Positions 43,563 to 53,259 are shown, numbered from the stretch's first letter. The stretch is 64,000 nt of DNA from Pseudomonas reinekei (GCF_001945365.1 NZ_MSTQ01000004.1:248001-312000); one strand, 5' to 3'. Numbers and translations: made by a program. Notes: generated by a model not told the origin, from the sequence alone.

Positions 43563-44558
43563 ATGCCCGTAAACAACGCTACACCCGCCCCGCTGTCCCG
43601 CCGGTTTTCGGTTGCGCCGATGATGGATTGGACTGACCGCCATTGCCGTTTTTTCCTGCGCCTGTTGTCGAAAAACGCCCTGCTCTATACCGAAATGGTT
43701 ACCACCGGCGCCCTGCTCAACGGTGATCACGAGCGTTTTCTGCGGCATGACGACGCTGAGCATCCGCTCGCGTTGCAGTTGGGTGGCAGTGTTCCGCTGG
43801 ATTTGGCGGCCTGTGCGCGGATGGCGCAGGAGCATGGTTACGATGAGGTGAATCTGAATGTCGGCTGCCCGAGTGATCGGGTGCAGAACAATATGATCGG
43901 CGCGTGCCTGATGGGGCATCCGCAGTTGGTGGCCGATTGTGTGAAGGCGATGCGCGATGCGGTGTCGATTCCGGTGACGGTCAAGCATCGCATCGGCATC
44001 AATGGTCGCGACAGTTACGAAGAGCTGTGCGACTTCGTCGGTACGGTACGGGATGCCGGGTGCACCAGTTTTACCGTGCATGCGCGGATTGCGATTCTGG
44101 AAGGGTTGTCACCGAAGGAGAACCGTGACATTCCGCCGTTGCGTTATGACGTCGCGGCGCGGCTGAAGGCGGACTTTCCGGAGCTGGAGATCATTCTCAA
44201 CGGCGGGATCAAGACGCTGGAGGCCTGCCATGAACATTTGCAGACGTTTGACGGTGTGATGCTGGGCCGCGAGGCGTATCACAACCCTTACGTGATGGCT
44301 GAAGTGGATCAGCAGTTGTTCGGCAGCACTGCGCCGGTGATCACCCGTGCCGCAGCGCTGGCGCAGTTACGGCCTTACATCGCTGCGCACATCGATGCGG
44401 GTGGCTCGATGCACCACATCACCCGACACATATTGGGCCTGGGCACCGGGTTTCCGGGCGCGCGCAAGTTTCGCCAGTTGTTGTCGGTGGATATCCATAA
44501 AGCCAAGGAGCCGTTGGCGCTGCTGGATCAAGCTGCTGAGTTGCTTGAAGGACGTTAA
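43563..44558 (+). CDS. dusA: tRNA-dihydrouridine(20/20a) synthase
   Basis: The 331-residue protein shows the Dus set: RRFSVAPMMDWTDRHCRFFLRLL at 13-35, YTEMVTTGALL near 42, DEVNLNVGCPSDRVQNNMIGACLM near 93-116 with the catalytic Cys, VKHRIGIN near 140, and HARIAILEGLSPKENRDIPPL near 174-194, specific to DusA. It reduces U20/U20a in tRNA D-loops with FMN. The stop is followed by a strong terminator. Confidence 0.95.
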   Translation: MPVNNATPAPLSRRFSVAPMMDWTDRHCRFFLRLLSKNALLYTEMVTTGALLNGDHERFLRHDDAEHPLALQLGGSVPLDLAACARMAQEHGYDEVNLNVGCPSDRVQNNMIGACLMGHPQLVADCVKAMRDAVSIPVTVKHRIGINGRDSYEELCDFVGTVRDAGCTSFTVHARIAILEGLSPKENRDIPPLRYDVAARLKADFPELEIILNGGIKTLEACHEHLQTFDGVMLGREAYHNPYVMAEVDQQLFGSTAPVITRAAALAQLRPYIAAHIDAGGSMHHITRHILGLGTGFPGARKFRQLLSVDIHKAKEPLALLDQAAELLEGR

Positions 44559-44572
44559 GCCCCGGCAATCGA

Positions 44573-44596
44573 GCCAGGCGGTTTGAACCGCCTGGC
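44573..44596. terminator. Hairpin between dusA and uppP
   Basis: GCCAGGCGGTT and AACCGCCTGGC form an 11-pair stem with a two-base loop between the convergent stop codons. T-runs are absent, so it is a 3' barrier rather than a canonical terminator. Confidence 0.65.
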
Positions 44597-44603
44597 GCTG
44601 CTG

Positions 44604-45440
44604 TCAGCCCGCCGCTGCGGCCGCCGTCCAATTCACCCAACCAAATAGCCAAGTGGCCAGGATCAGTAATCCGAAGGCGATGCGGTACCACGCGAAGGCG
44701 GCATAACTGTGGTTCGCAATGAACTTGAGCAGGCCGCGCACAGCGATCATCGCGAAAAAGAACGCAGTGACGAAACCCAGGGCGAAAACCGGCAGATCGC
44801 TGTTCTGGAACAGGTCGCGGTACTTGTAGCCGGAGTACACCGCAGCGCCGACCATGGTGGGCATCGCCAGAAAGAACGAGTACTCGGTGGCGGCTTTTCG
44901 CGAAAGGCCAAACAGCAAACCACCAATGATGGTCGACCCGGAACGGGAAGTACCCGGTACCATCGCCAGGCATTGTGCGAACCCCACCTTCAGCGCATCT
45001 GACCAGCGCATATCGTCAACATGCTCGATGTACACCACATGGTCACGCTGCTCCGCCCACAACATGACAATGCCACCGATGACTAACGCGACGGCCACGG
45101 TTATCGGGTTGAACAGGTATTCGTGAATCTTGTCGGCGAATAACACGCCCAGAACAACGGCTGGCAGAAAACCGATCAGCAGGTTGAGGGTGAAGCGTTG
45201 AGCATTGCGCTGCGTCGGCAAGCCTTTGACGATGTCGAAGATCTTCGGACGAAACTCCCACACAACGGCAAGAATGGCACCCAACTGAATAATAATATTG
45301 AACGCCATGGCGCGTTCACCGCCAAACTCTAATAAATCTGCAACGATAATCTGATGCCCCGTGCTGGAGATGGGCAAAAACTCTGTAAGGCCTTCTACTG
45401 CACCTAGAATCAACACCTTTATAAGGGTCAAGAAATCCAT
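44604..45440 (-). CDS. uppP: Undecaprenyl-diphosphatase (BacA family)
   Basis: The 278-residue membrane protein has [27 protein letters not shown] near 11-37 and [37 protein letters not shown] near 161-197, the two conserved active-site segments. It recycles undecaprenyl pyrophosphate to the monophosphate, the lipid carrier also used by the nearby exopolysaccharide locus. A strong GGAGG precedes the ATG. Confidence 0.95.
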   Translation of the reverse strand: MDFLTLIKVLILGAVEGLTEFLPISSTGHQIIVADLLEFGGERAMAFNIIIQLGAILAVVWEFRPKIFDIVKGLPTQRNAQRFTLNLLIGFLPAVVLGVLFADKIHEYLFNPITVAVALVIGGIVMLWAEQRDHVVYIEHVDDMRWSDALKVGFAQCLAMVPGTSRSGSTIIGGLLFGLSRKAATEYSFFLAMPTMVGAAVYSGYKYRDLFQNSDLPVFALGFVTAFFFAMIAVRGLLKFIANHSYAAFAWYRIAFGLLILATWLFGWVNWTAAAAAG

Positions 45441-45995
45441 TAATCCTCCGTCAGACTGCCCGTATGAGCGCCGCGTTAACTACCTTCAGGTATTGAGCAA
45501 CCGAACTCAAAGCAACTGGCAAATTGACACCCATTGCTCGACCCAGCGACGGAGAATATGTCTTATCAAACAATACACTCAAGCCATGTTAAGAATCGTC
45601 CGGCTGATTACTTCAGCGGAAGTAATTCGCTAGTTAGGTGAGATGACGACCTCATGCGATAAAACGTGATCAAGCTCACACTATTTGTATTTTCACGTCA
45701 TTGGCCTGAATTTCAAAAAGCGTGACGCCACAGGATACAAACAGTGGCAAATGGACATGAAAATAAATCGCCATAGACTCAAAATAGTGGCACAATTCCA
45801 TATTGCCACCATCTAACGAGCTAATTTTCACTAGTTCAGCGCACCGAGAAAATCAACTAAAAGCTTGAAAAGCTTAATTATTGTTAGAAAACTCGGGAGC
45901 CACGTCTAAAATTCGCTTAAATGTTACCAATTGTCAGTCACAGACGAGAACCGGTGCTTTAACATCCCGATGTCAGCACCTATTCGAGTCAATGC
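45441..45995. promoter_or_regulatory. Long AT-rich control region before the winged-helix genes
   Basis: This 555-base gap is AT-rich compared with its flanks. It holds a Vfr/CRP-like site at 45665-45680 (CGTGATCAAGCTCACA; one mismatch to TGTGA-N6-TCACA) and an inverted repeat GTGGCA-N11-TGCCAC at 45787-45809. No open reading frame with a ribosome site was seen. It probably carries promoters for uppP (left) and the regulator gene at 45996 (right). Confidence 0.4.
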
Positions 45996-46736
45996 ATGAT
46001 GCTTACAGGGAACTTAGCGACTAGAAGCCTGCGCCAGACAAACGACGAACCCGGTGTTCTCACCCTGGGTCGGACGCGTGGCGTGGCTGAACATTTTAGA
46101 GCGCTAGTCGCAAGGCACGTGCGAACCGATATAGCACTTGATGTCAGTTCGTACACTCTTTCATATAAAAAGAACGAGTACCTCGGTTCGTATCGAGCCA
46201 TCTTCATCATCATCGATAGCCCTCAGGCCCTCGAGGAGAGCCTTGCGGTAGTCGAAAACCTGCGCAACGCCCATTTAAAGCCTATCATATGTGCGGTTAT
46301 TACCGGACGCGGCACTCCCAACAAGATGAAATACTATCTGGCAGGGGCCGACTTTTGTATCAAGTTCAATACCTTATCTGAAGAAGGTTCAGAGCTACTT
46401 ACCGATTTTTTCAACAGTGAAGAATGGCAAAGAGATATCAATCTGATATTGGACCCTACTCGTATCTGCTTAATGGGCACCCGCAAAAAACTGGATATTT
46501 CGTTTGCCGAAATGAAGATTCTGGAAGCATTTGCGCAAACCAGTAATCACATACTAAGTCACGATGAAATCGCCGCTATCATGGGGCTCAACACCAATTT
46601 CTACGACCCCAGAGCGCTGGAAAAGTCCATCAGTCGCTTGCGCGGAAAAATCAAAGATGTTTACGGTACAAACGCCATCCAGAGCATACGAGGCTATGGA
46701 TACCGGCTGATGAGAGGGTTGATATCGACTGTATGA
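45996..46736 (+). CDS. Orphan winged-helix regulator with receiver-like N-terminus
   Basis: The 246-residue protein has a C-terminal OmpR/PhoB-type winged helix (about 160-240: KLDISFAEMKILEAFAQTSNHILSHDEIAAIMG, ALEKSISRLRGKIKDVYG, IQSIRGYGYRL). The N-terminal 130 residues look like a receiver fold: YRAIFIIID with D74 at the phosphoacceptor position and YYLAGADFCIKF with a late Lys, but the paired acidic residues that hold Mg2+ after strand 1 are absent (VLTLGRTRG). No histidine kinase is adjacent. It may be phosphorylation-independent. It is the first of two such genes ahead of the EPS locus. Confidence 0.8.
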   Translation: MMLTGNLATRSLRQTNDEPGVLTLGRTRGVAEHFRALVARHVRTDIALDVSSYTLSYKKNEYLGSYRAIFIIIDSPQALEESLAVVENLRNAHLKPIICAVITGRGTPNKMKYYLAGADFCIKFNTLSEEGSELLTDFFNSEEWQRDINLILDPTRICLMGTRKKLDISFAEMKILEAFAQTSNHILSHDEIAAIMGLNTNFYDPRALEKSISRLRGKIKDVYGTNAIQSIRGYGYRLMRGLISTV

Positions 46737-47030
46737 GCCAGCAATTCAGAGGCTTTTTGACATCATCTAAGGTAATGTTTTTTTAAGCTGTACAAAGATA
46801 TCGGTTTCATTGTTTGATTTGTCTTTTATACTTCATGCCAATTTATCGACTCCATGACCGTGGCAACACTGAACCATAACAATAAGAAGTCATTCTATAG
46901 CAGATCGTGTGGAACCCATCGAGGGCCATTTTTGGGCCCAAACCCTGCCTTTCGATTACTTCCGAGGGAGTCTTTACTCCCCTGCCGATCATTTTTTTGC
47001 CAAATTTGGTGCGTACTTCAGGAGAGAGAC

Positions 47031-47690
47031 ATGGAAATTAGTACACCCCTCCCAAGAAAATATTTCGTCGTCGTAACCCACAGCACAACGTCGCAACGTG
47101 AACTAGAGACCATTCTGTCCAGTGAGCGATTCAACTCATTTGGGACCTCCCAGGCACAGATGTTTGTTGAAGGAGTTGCCTCGCCCTCTTCCGCCCCCGT
47201 GCTGATGGAGTTCTCTTACCCAAGCGTGACAAGGAAAAAAGTTGCGCAGAGCATTGAACACGATACGCAGAAAATATTGGCCACACTCGAATCCGAATGG
47301 TTGGCAGCTCAATCAGAAAGTCCCTTCCACAGTAAGCCGGCTATCATGGCAGACGCCAGTGGCAGCGCCCAATCAATCGAGGGTAATGCGCCTTCCAGCG
47401 AAGTCTGGCAACTCGATAATGACCAAGGTGCATTGGTTAAAGAGGGTGTCGAAATAAGCCTGACCGGACTGGAAACCGCACTGGTCAAGAAAATGCTGCA
47501 CCATGAAGAACGCGTCGTCAGTCGGGACGAACTGATCCTGAGTATCGGCCGGGAACCGGAACAATACCGCGGCCTGGAAATGTGCCTGAGTCGTCTACAG
47601 GACAAATTCAAAAGTGCCAGCAATGGTGAACGCCTGTTTCGTGCGGTGAGAAACCGCGGTTACTGCCTGATCCAGGAAGTGGTGTGCTGA
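47031..47690 (+). CDS. Second orphan winged-helix regulator
   Basis: I use ATG 47031, which follows GGAGAGAGAC, giving 219 residues; the frame is open to 46854 without a good start. The C-terminus (about 130-217) is an OmpR-type DNA-binding domain: GVEISLTGLETALVKKMLHHEERVVSRDELILSIG, GLEMCLSRLQDKFKSAS, FRAVRNRGYCL. The N-terminal 100 residues (RKYFVVVTHSTTSQRELETIL) match no domain I know. It resembles its upstream neighbour in layout and is probably a diverged partner regulating the EPS genes. Confidence 0.78.
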   Translation: MEISTPLPRKYFVVVTHSTTSQRELETILSSERFNSFGTSQAQMFVEGVASPSSAPVLMEFSYPSVTRKKVAQSIEHDTQKILATLESEWLAAQSESPFHSKPAIMADASGSAQSIEGNAPSSEVWQLDNDQGALVKEGVEISLTGLETALVKKMLHHEERVVSRDELILSIGREPEQYRGLEMCLSRLQDKFKSASNGERLFRAVRNRGYCLIQEVVC

Positions 47691-48058
47691 ACGCCTGACC
47701 CAATCAAACAACAGTGCGACAACAATAAAAATAGCACTCTGTTTGTTTTATCTTCCCGCTAACTTCCTCCTGCCTCCACCCCTCCTACAATACCCAATAC
47801 AACACCATTTATTCACCCCCTGCTCGTCGACCAATTCTAACGGCCGACTACTTATATTTTATGGCTAGTTGCACTTTGCCACCTTGTTAGAACTCGTCAG
47901 ACAGCGTCCCCAGCAATAACTTAGTCTATTGACTGACGACAGTTCCGCATACCGGCGTTGTTACCTCAGGACATTCGCTCTAACAACAACAATAAGTCTA
48001 CTTAACAACTCGGATTTCAACTGTCGAAACCTGAATGGACGTTTTCTGGGGATATCGT
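47691..48058. other. Intergenic region before the initiating glycosyltransferase
   Basis: This AT-rich 368-base gap holds a weak terminator-like inverted repeat near 47707-47745 (ACAGTGC ... GCACTCTGT followed by a T-rich run) after the second regulator. The rest presumably includes the promoter of the wcaJ-like gene, but no clear -35/-10 pair was seen. Confidence 0.35.
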
Positions 48059-49453
48059 ATGGATCTTACTCTTCGTATCAATCGAAACACCGGCCTCAAG
48101 GGACTTACATTTTGGGGCCAATGGGCGCTGGCACAGGGCTTTGTTGTTTCATTGTTGTTCCTACTTGCTGAGCGACACACAGGATCGGTCGAGTTCTACT
48201 ACCGAATGTGTGCAACGCTCGCTGTACTTGCCTCGGTCCCGGCTTACACGTTCAGTGGCGTTTATCGAAAAAGAGACAACTATCTGACGGGTCTGGGACG
48301 TCTGTTCATGGGCTGGTCCATGACCATGGCTGCACTGGCTTGCATTGCGTTTATCTGCAAGGCCGATGAGCTGTTTTCGCGGAAGGTGATTCTGGGCTGG
48401 GCGGTGTACGGTTTCCTGGGCCAGGCACTGTTGTATGCGCCGCTGCATGCCTTTTCGAAGTTCTACCAGCGGTCGCGTAAAAGCGAGCATAAAACCCTGA
48501 TCGTTGGCACCGGCGAACTGGCCCTGGGGCTGGCCAACAAGCTGAGCCATCTTGAAAACCTGCCACTGGTCGGTCTGGTCAGCAACGGCGACGTGCCCTC
48601 GCTGAAGCCGGGCGCACCGAGCATTGTCGGCGCTCAGGAAGATCTGCTCGAACTGATCAAAACCCATGATATCCGTCGCCTGTACATCACGCTGCCCTTG
48701 TCGGAAGCGGCAAAAATCGAAGCCATGTATGTCGATTTGCTCGATGCCAACGTTGACGTGGTGTGGGTACCGGACTTGAACAGCCTGACGCTGCTCAATC
48801 ACTCGGTGAAAGTCGTGGACGGCCTGCCGGCGATCTACTTGAACGAAAGCCCACTGACCAGCCGCCCAACTGCTGCACTGAGCAAAAGCCTGGTGGAAAA
48901 AAGCGTGGCGCTGCTGGCCATTATCCTGTTGAGCCCGGTACTGCTGGTCATTGCACTGGCGGTGAAGCTCAACTCGCCTGGCCCGGTGTTCTTCAAGCAG
49001 GATCGCCATGGCTGGAACGGCAAGGTAATTCAGGTCTGGAAGTTCCGCTCGATGCGTGTCCACGATGATAAAGAGGTCAAGCAGGCCAGCCGCAACGACT
49101 CGCGTATCACCGCCGTCGGCCGCTTCATCCGCCGCACTTCGCTGGATGAACTGCCGCAACTGTTCAACGTGCTGCAAGGCCATATGGCACTGGTTGGCCC
49201 ACGGCCGCATGCGGTTGCGCATAACAACTACTACTCCGGGAAAATCCTCGCTTACATGGCACGCCACCGAATCAAACCGGGTATCACCGGCCTGGCACAG
49301 ATCAACGGCTGCCGTGGTGAGACCGACACCCTCGACAAGATGCAGAAGCGTGTAGAAATTGACCTCAAGTACATCAACAACTGGTCGTTGTGGCTGGACC
49401 TGAAAATTCTGGTGAAGACGCCATTTACGCTACTGTCGAAGGACATCTACTGA
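48059..49453 (+). CDS. Undecaprenyl-phosphate sugar phosphotransferase (WcaJ/PslA type)
   Basis: ATG 48059 after TGGGGATATCGT gives 464 residues; an ATG at 48035 lacks a ribosome site. Four N-terminal membrane helices (to about 135), a CoA-binding-like middle domain (KTLIVGTGELALGLANKL near 148-165) and a C-terminal bacterial sugar transferase domain from about 280: LVEKSVALLAIILLSPVLLVIALAVKL, SPGPVFFKQDRHGWNGK, VWKFRSMRVH, RRTSLDELPQLFNVLQGHMALVGPRPH, KPGITGLAQINGCRGET. It loads the first sugar, probably glucose or galactose, onto undecaprenyl phosphate to begin EPS repeat-unit assembly. Confidence 0.92.
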   Translation: MDLTLRINRNTGLKGLTFWGQWALAQGFVVSLLFLLAERHTGSVEFYYRMCATLAVLASVPAYTFSGVYRKRDNYLTGLGRLFMGWSMTMAALACIAFICKADELFSRKVILGWAVYGFLGQALLYAPLHAFSKFYQRSRKSEHKTLIVGTGELALGLANKLSHLENLPLVGLVSNGDVPSLKPGAPSIVGAQEDLLELIKTHDIRRLYITLPLSEAAKIEAMYVDLLDANVDVVWVPDLNSLTLLNHSVKVVDGLPAIYLNESPLTSRPTAALSKSLVEKSVALLAIILLSPVLLVIALAVKLNSPGPVFFKQDRHGWNGKVIQVWKFRSMRVHDDKEVKQASRNDSRITAVGRFIRRTSLDELPQLFNVLQGHMALVGPRPHAVAHNNYYSGKILAYMARHRIKPGITGLAQINGCRGETDTLDKMQKRVEIDLKYINNWSLWLDLKILVKTPFTLLSKDIY

Positions 49454-49484
49454 TGGTTTAAAACGTTGCACGACGCAACACCGC

Positions 49485-49508
49485 AAGGGGACGCAAGTCC
49501 CCTTTTTT
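49485..49508 (+). terminator. Terminator of the initiating transferase gene
   Basis: AAGGGGAC and GTCCCCTT with a GCAA loop and T6 lie 31 bases after the stop codon. Confidence 0.88.
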
Positions 49509-49584
49509 GTGGGTGGGATTTGGAGGTTGGTGGTTGCACTGGCTTGAGTGGCGGGTCAGCTGGCACCCACGTTTGATGCGCTGA

Positions 49585-49612
49585 CACCATCGCGAGCAGG
49601 CTCGCGCCTAAA
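49585..49612. repeat. Single REP element
   Basis: The core ATCGCGAGCAGGCTCGCG is a Pseudomonas REP palindrome. It precedes a REP doublet. Confidence 0.65.
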
Positions 49613-49657
49613 GGGGATTTAGGTGGGGCTCGCTGGTTGCGTCACCGATGAACAATC

Positions 49658-49746
49658 GTAGGAGCGAGCCTGTTCGCGATAGCGGTGGGTCAGTCAACAT
49701 CCAGGCTGAATGTTGCGACGCCTTCGCGAGCTGGCTCGCTCCCACA
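49658..49746. repeat. REPIN: inverted REP doublet
   Basis: REP units at 49658-49687 (GTAGGAGCGAGCCTGTTCGC) and about 49719-49746 (TTCGCGAGCTGGCTCGCTCC) are inverted relative to each other. Their spacer CAGTCAACATCCAGGCTGAA is close to that of the doublet at 4086-4171. The element ends four bases before the yjbH stop codon. Confidence 0.75.
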
Positions 49747-49749
49747 AAG

Positions 49750-51828
49750 TTACTCGGTGATCTTCTCGAAGTTGCGATAGAACATGTCGTCGTCGCGGCT
49801 GTCGGTCATGGAGTGCAACTGATAGCTGCGGTTGAGTCGTGCACCGCCGTCCCGGGTCAGTGGCGACCAGACAAGGTTGGCGCGGCGCATGGTCGACATG
49901 CTCATCAACTCGTCGAACGGGATGGACAGGTAGATGCCTTTGTCGAAACTACCTTCGCCATACTCGTTGCCGCTGGCGGTGGTGATCGTCGCCCAGGCGC
50001 CAAAGCGCACACCGTTGGAAAACTCCCGCGAGATATCCAGCGTGCCGCCCCAGTCACCCGCCAGGTAACGCCCGACGCTGACCGCCGCAAGCGTATCGAA
50101 CGGCAAGTCGGTGTAGCCGGTGATGTGACCGGTGACGATCGAATAATCTCGCAGACCAAAACCCTGATCGAATTCGCGCTGGCGGACGTAGTTCAGGTCA
50201 GCACCCAGCGACCAGCGCTGGCCGGTGGGGCGAAACAGCACCTCGCCCCCTACCCCGGCGAACATCGACTCCAGATAGCCGCCGTAAACCATGCCGTACA
50301 GGTCTTTGTCCAACTGCTCGGCGTGACTGACCTGGAACAACGGCATGGTCACTTCGGAGGTCGTCAGGTACTGACGCAAGTCGGTGCGCACACGGGGCAG
50401 GCCGCTGGGAGCGTCATAGGTGAACTTGTCAAAGTTGTTCGCCAGATTGGCGCTGAGCAACCCGCTCCACCAGGTGTTGCGGTTGAAGCGATACTCGGCG
50501 TCCGCGTCGGCACTGAATTGATAGAGCAAGCCATCCGGGCCGCCGACATTCTGCTTGAAGCCCAGCCCGACGCCATAGCTGAAGGGTTGAAGGGCTTCGG
50601 TGTAGAGGGTTTTTTCGTTGTGCGGCATCGCCGGATTGACCTCGGTGGTGCGGTGCAGCGATTGCAATGGCTCCTCGTTGTTGATCACTTCACGGAAGGT
50701 TTGCCGCGGCACGCTGGTCTCTTCCAGCGGCAGGTCGTAGCGCTTGTTCACGACGGTGAACCAGTCGATATCGTCGTTGACGCTGTTGTCCAGAATCCGG
50801 CTCGCGCGCCCCACCGCTTTGGCCGAATGGAAATACCGTTGCTGTTCGCCATAGACAAACAACTCCGACCCGCGCTGGCTGATGCGCTCGACCTTGTAGC
50901 CGGCATTTTGCTGCAGGCGTCGGGACACATCGGCCCAATTGACCTGCTCCATTTCCTTGCTCGGCTTTTTGGCCGGCAGCGGTTCGGCCGGTGGATCGAA
51001 GTTTTTCGCCGGTGCCTTGCGGCTGACGAAGTTGGTGTGGAAGGTGACGCCGAACATGGCGGTGTTGCCGCGCTCCCACGCCGCGCTGACGTCGATCGAG
51101 TCGGTCAGTTTGAACACCGCACCGAGGTTGATTGGCGAGTCCTGCTTGATCTCATTGTCCTTCGGTTCGTGCTTGTAATCGTTGCCTTCGTATTCCAGTT
51201 TCAGGCTGAGCCGATCCCATGGTGTCTGGTAGCTCACGCCGCCGAACAGCGAAGGCTTGCCGCGAAAGTACGACCCGGCGTTGACGTCGCCGGTGCCTTC
51301 GCTGTCGGGCCGGGTATTGTAGCGGTCAGCGAGCTCGCCCAGCGGGTTGTCGAAGTCGCCGCGATTGCCGATGTAACCCCAGGCAATACCGGCGCTGAAA
51401 TCGAAATTGTCATAGCGCTTGTTGGCAACCACAAACTCACTGGAGAACAGACCCGTACCCCCGATGTCTCGAAAGCCCAGCGCCACTTCCGGCGCCCAAT
51501 GGCTTTCTTCCCAGAGTCGGGCTTTGAGGTCGACCGCCTTGTCCTTATAGCTCTGGCTGCCACTCAGCGAGTCGGGGCCATAAGGGCGGTTGGTAATGGC
51601 GGTATAGCGGAACGAACCTTCCAGCCATTCAAACGGCTGGAGCGATACGCTGTACCGGCTGTAGGGATCGGTGCGATTGGCATTCACGCTCAACTCACCG
51701 GCCGGCAACATTCGCGCCGTCGGCGTTTGCCACAAGCCAGCACCACCAAAGTCATTCTGAGTAATGCGTGGCTCTGCATGGGCCAGACCACACGGCAATA
51801 ACAACACGGCTGCAAAACGTAAATTCAA
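49750..51828 (-). CDS. GfcD/YjbH-family exopolysaccharide outer membrane protein
   Basis: The 692-residue protein matches YjbH length. It starts at TTG 51828, overlapping the previous stop (TTGA), with GAGGTGG upstream. A signal peptide (LRFAAVLLLPCGLAHA) precedes EPRITQNDFGGAGLWQTPTARMLPAGELSVNANRTDPYSRY, the typical YjbH opening, and many beta-strands follow. GfcD/YjbH proteins lie in the outer membrane and take part in secretion or modification of group 4-type polysaccharide. Final gene of the gfc-like operon. Confidence 0.85.
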   Translation of the reverse strand: MNLRFAAVLLLPCGLAHAEPRITQNDFGGAGLWQTPTARMLPAGELSVNANRTDPYSRYSVSLQPFEWLEGSFRYTAITNRPYGPDSLSGSQSYKDKAVDLKARLWEESHWAPEVALGFRDIGGTGLFSSEFVVANKRYDNFDFSAGIAWGYIGNRGDFDNPLGELADRYNTRPDSEGTGDVNAGSYFRGKPSLFGGVSYQTPWDRLSLKLEYEGNDYKHEPKDNEIKQDSPINLGAVFKLTDSIDVSAAWERGNTAMFGVTFHTNFVSRKAPAKNFDPPAEPLPAKKPSKEMEQVNWADVSRRLQQNAGYKVERISQRGSELFVYGEQQRYFHSAKAVGRASRILDNSVNDDIDWFTVVNKRYDLPLEETSVPRQTFREVINNEEPLQSLHRTTEVNPAMPHNEKTLYTEALQPFSYGVGLGFKQNVGGPDGLLYQFSADADAEYRFNRNTWWSGLLSANLANNFDKFTYDAPSGLPRVRTDLRQYLTTSEVTMPLFQVSHAEQLDKDLYGMVYGGYLESMFAGVGGEVLFRPTGQRWSLGADLNYVRQREFDQGFGLRDYSIVTGHITGYTDLPFDTLAAVSVGRYLAGDWGGTLDISREFSNGVRFGAWATITTASGNEYGEGSFDKGIYLSIPFDELMSMSTMRRANLVWSPLTRDGGARLNRSYQLHSMTDSRDDDMFYRNFEKITE

Positions 51829-52586
51829 CGAACCACCTCAGCCAGCTGCGTGGCAATGAATTCGGCCAACTGCTGATTCAGCTCAGGGACAGGCGGATCA
51901 AGGTCATCATTTTTCACCGGCACCAGAATCTTGCTGCCGGCAACGGGAAAGTGACCGCTCTCGCGATTCCAGTGCGCAATACCGACCCGCCGGACCACAC
52001 CGTCGGGCTGAATCAGCCACAGGTAATCGGCCTCGGCATCGCCCAGCGGTGTGCAACCTTGCAGATACTCGCGAGCCTCCAGTAACGGCTGATAGGGCAA
52101 GTGGCAGGTTTGCGCGACAGCACCGAGCACTTCCACTTCATCGACACGTTTCGGGTAAATCAGGCGGTCGCCATCGTCGAGACGAATGTTGCGCGCGAAG
52201 CCGACTTCCACCGCGACCGGATCAAGATTGGCGATCTGTCGCCCGGTGACCGGCATCTGCCGCACTTGCTCAGACAAACGCAGTGCCAGCGCTGCACGGC
52301 TTGGTTTATCGAAGAGCGAAGCCATACGCTGCAAAACGTCCAGATCAAACAACACGCCCGCCTTGAGCCGCGCCTGCTCTTGCAGCAACGACTGACGCAA
52401 CAAGACACCCGCCAGCCAATACCCTTCGACATTGGGCACCGCCACGTTGATCGCATCGAGCAAGCGCCCGCCGGCCGGCAACTCGACCGGCCCGGGGTTG
52501 GCGACGTCACCGCTGACAGTGACAGCGGCCTGACTGAAGCTGGTGATCAACAGTAAACACGCCGATAGCCTTCCCCAGCGCTTCAC
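51825..52586 (-). CDS. GfcC/YjbG-family capsule biosynthesis protein
   Basis: A GTG at 52586 overlapping the upstream stop (GTGA) gives 253 residues beginning MKRWGRLSACLLLITSFSQA, a signal peptide. The mature chain starts AVTVSGDVANPGPVELPAGGRLLDAI, the beta-grasp (SLBB-like) domain of GfcC, and ends in a helix (LNQQLAEFIATQLAEVV). It is a periplasmic part of the export apparatus. The longer frame to 52691 lies within the upstream gene and is unlikely. Confidence 0.82.
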   Translation of the reverse strand: MKRWGRLSACLLLITSFSQAAVTVSGDVANPGPVELPAGGRLLDAINVAVPNVEGYWLAGVLLRQSLLQEQARLKAGVLFDLDVLQRMASLFDKPSRAALALRLSEQVRQMPVTGRQIANLDPVAVEVGFARNIRLDDGDRLIYPKRVDEVEVLGAVAQTCHLPYQPLLEAREYLQGCTPLGDAEADYLWLIQPDGVVRRVGIAHWNRESGHFPVAGSKILVPVKNDDLDPPVPELNQQLAEFIATQLAEVVR

Positions 52587-53248
52587 GGGACATGCCTGCG
52601 GTTGGGGGTCAATTGCACGATCCTGACGCGCAACTGCGACGTCAGCTGTTGCTCGCTCTGCACAATGAAACCGTCGACGGGGTCGACCCAATAACGATTG
52701 ATCGCCCGCAGGCCGATGGCCGGGGCATCAATCTGCTCATCGACACGCAGCACGCTGTATTCCTTGTTGAGAATGGTCAAGGTGTCCATGGATTTTCGGG
52801 AGAAGCGACTGTTAACGATCACCCCCACTTCCTGGTCCTTATAGAGATCGATCCAGCGCCGGGAGGTGTAACCATCGGCGACTTGATGAAGGCCTTGCTT
52901 GAACGGTGAGGTATCCGATAGACGCGTGCCGTCCAGGTCACCCTCCAGGCCCAGGCCAACGCTGCGCACGGCAAGGCCATTGCGCAGCAGCAGCACTTGT
53001 TTACCGGAGGCGACCCAGAACTGCAGGTCTTCACGCTCGCGTACCAGCGCCAATACCCCGGAGCCGGTCGGCGTGGTCAGTTTGATCTGCGGATAGTTGA
53101 CCTCGGCCACCTGGGCCGGGGTCACGTCCACCTCATCCGGTCCGATCACCGCCGATTTGAGGTTGTTCAACGAAGCGCTCATCAGCGGGTTGCAGCCACA
53201 CAACAACAGGGCCGCGCTCAGGCAGACGCCAACTTTCAACATGTTCAC
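52583..53248 (-). CDS. GfcB/YjbF-family lipoprotein
   Basis: The 221-residue protein has a lipoprotein signal with lipobox LLCGC (Cys near 19) and an outer-membrane-type Asn after it. Conserved family text includes LALVREREDLQFWVASGKQVLLLRNGLAVRSVGLG near 67-101 and RWIDLYKDQEVGVIVNSRF near 131-150. GfcB/YjbF is needed for group 4 capsule-type secretion in E. coli. It is translationally coupled to the gfcC homologue. Confidence 0.85.
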   Translation of the reverse strand: MNMLKVGVCLSAALLLCGCNPLMSASLNNLKSAVIGPDEVDVTPAQVAEVNYPQIKLTTPTGSGVLALVREREDLQFWVASGKQVLLLRNGLAVRSVGLGLEGDLDGTRLSDTSPFKQGLHQVADGYTSRRWIDLYKDQEVGVIVNSRFSRKSMDTLTILNKEYSVLRVDEQIDAPAIGLRAINRYWVDPVDGFIVQSEQQLTSQLRVRIVQLTPNRRHVP

Positions 53249-53259
53249 AGTCGGCGACC

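Noticed and set aside
49648..51801. 717-codon plus-strand ORF opposite yjbH
   Set aside because: Starts within a REPIN and is the antisense frame of a clear YjbH protein.
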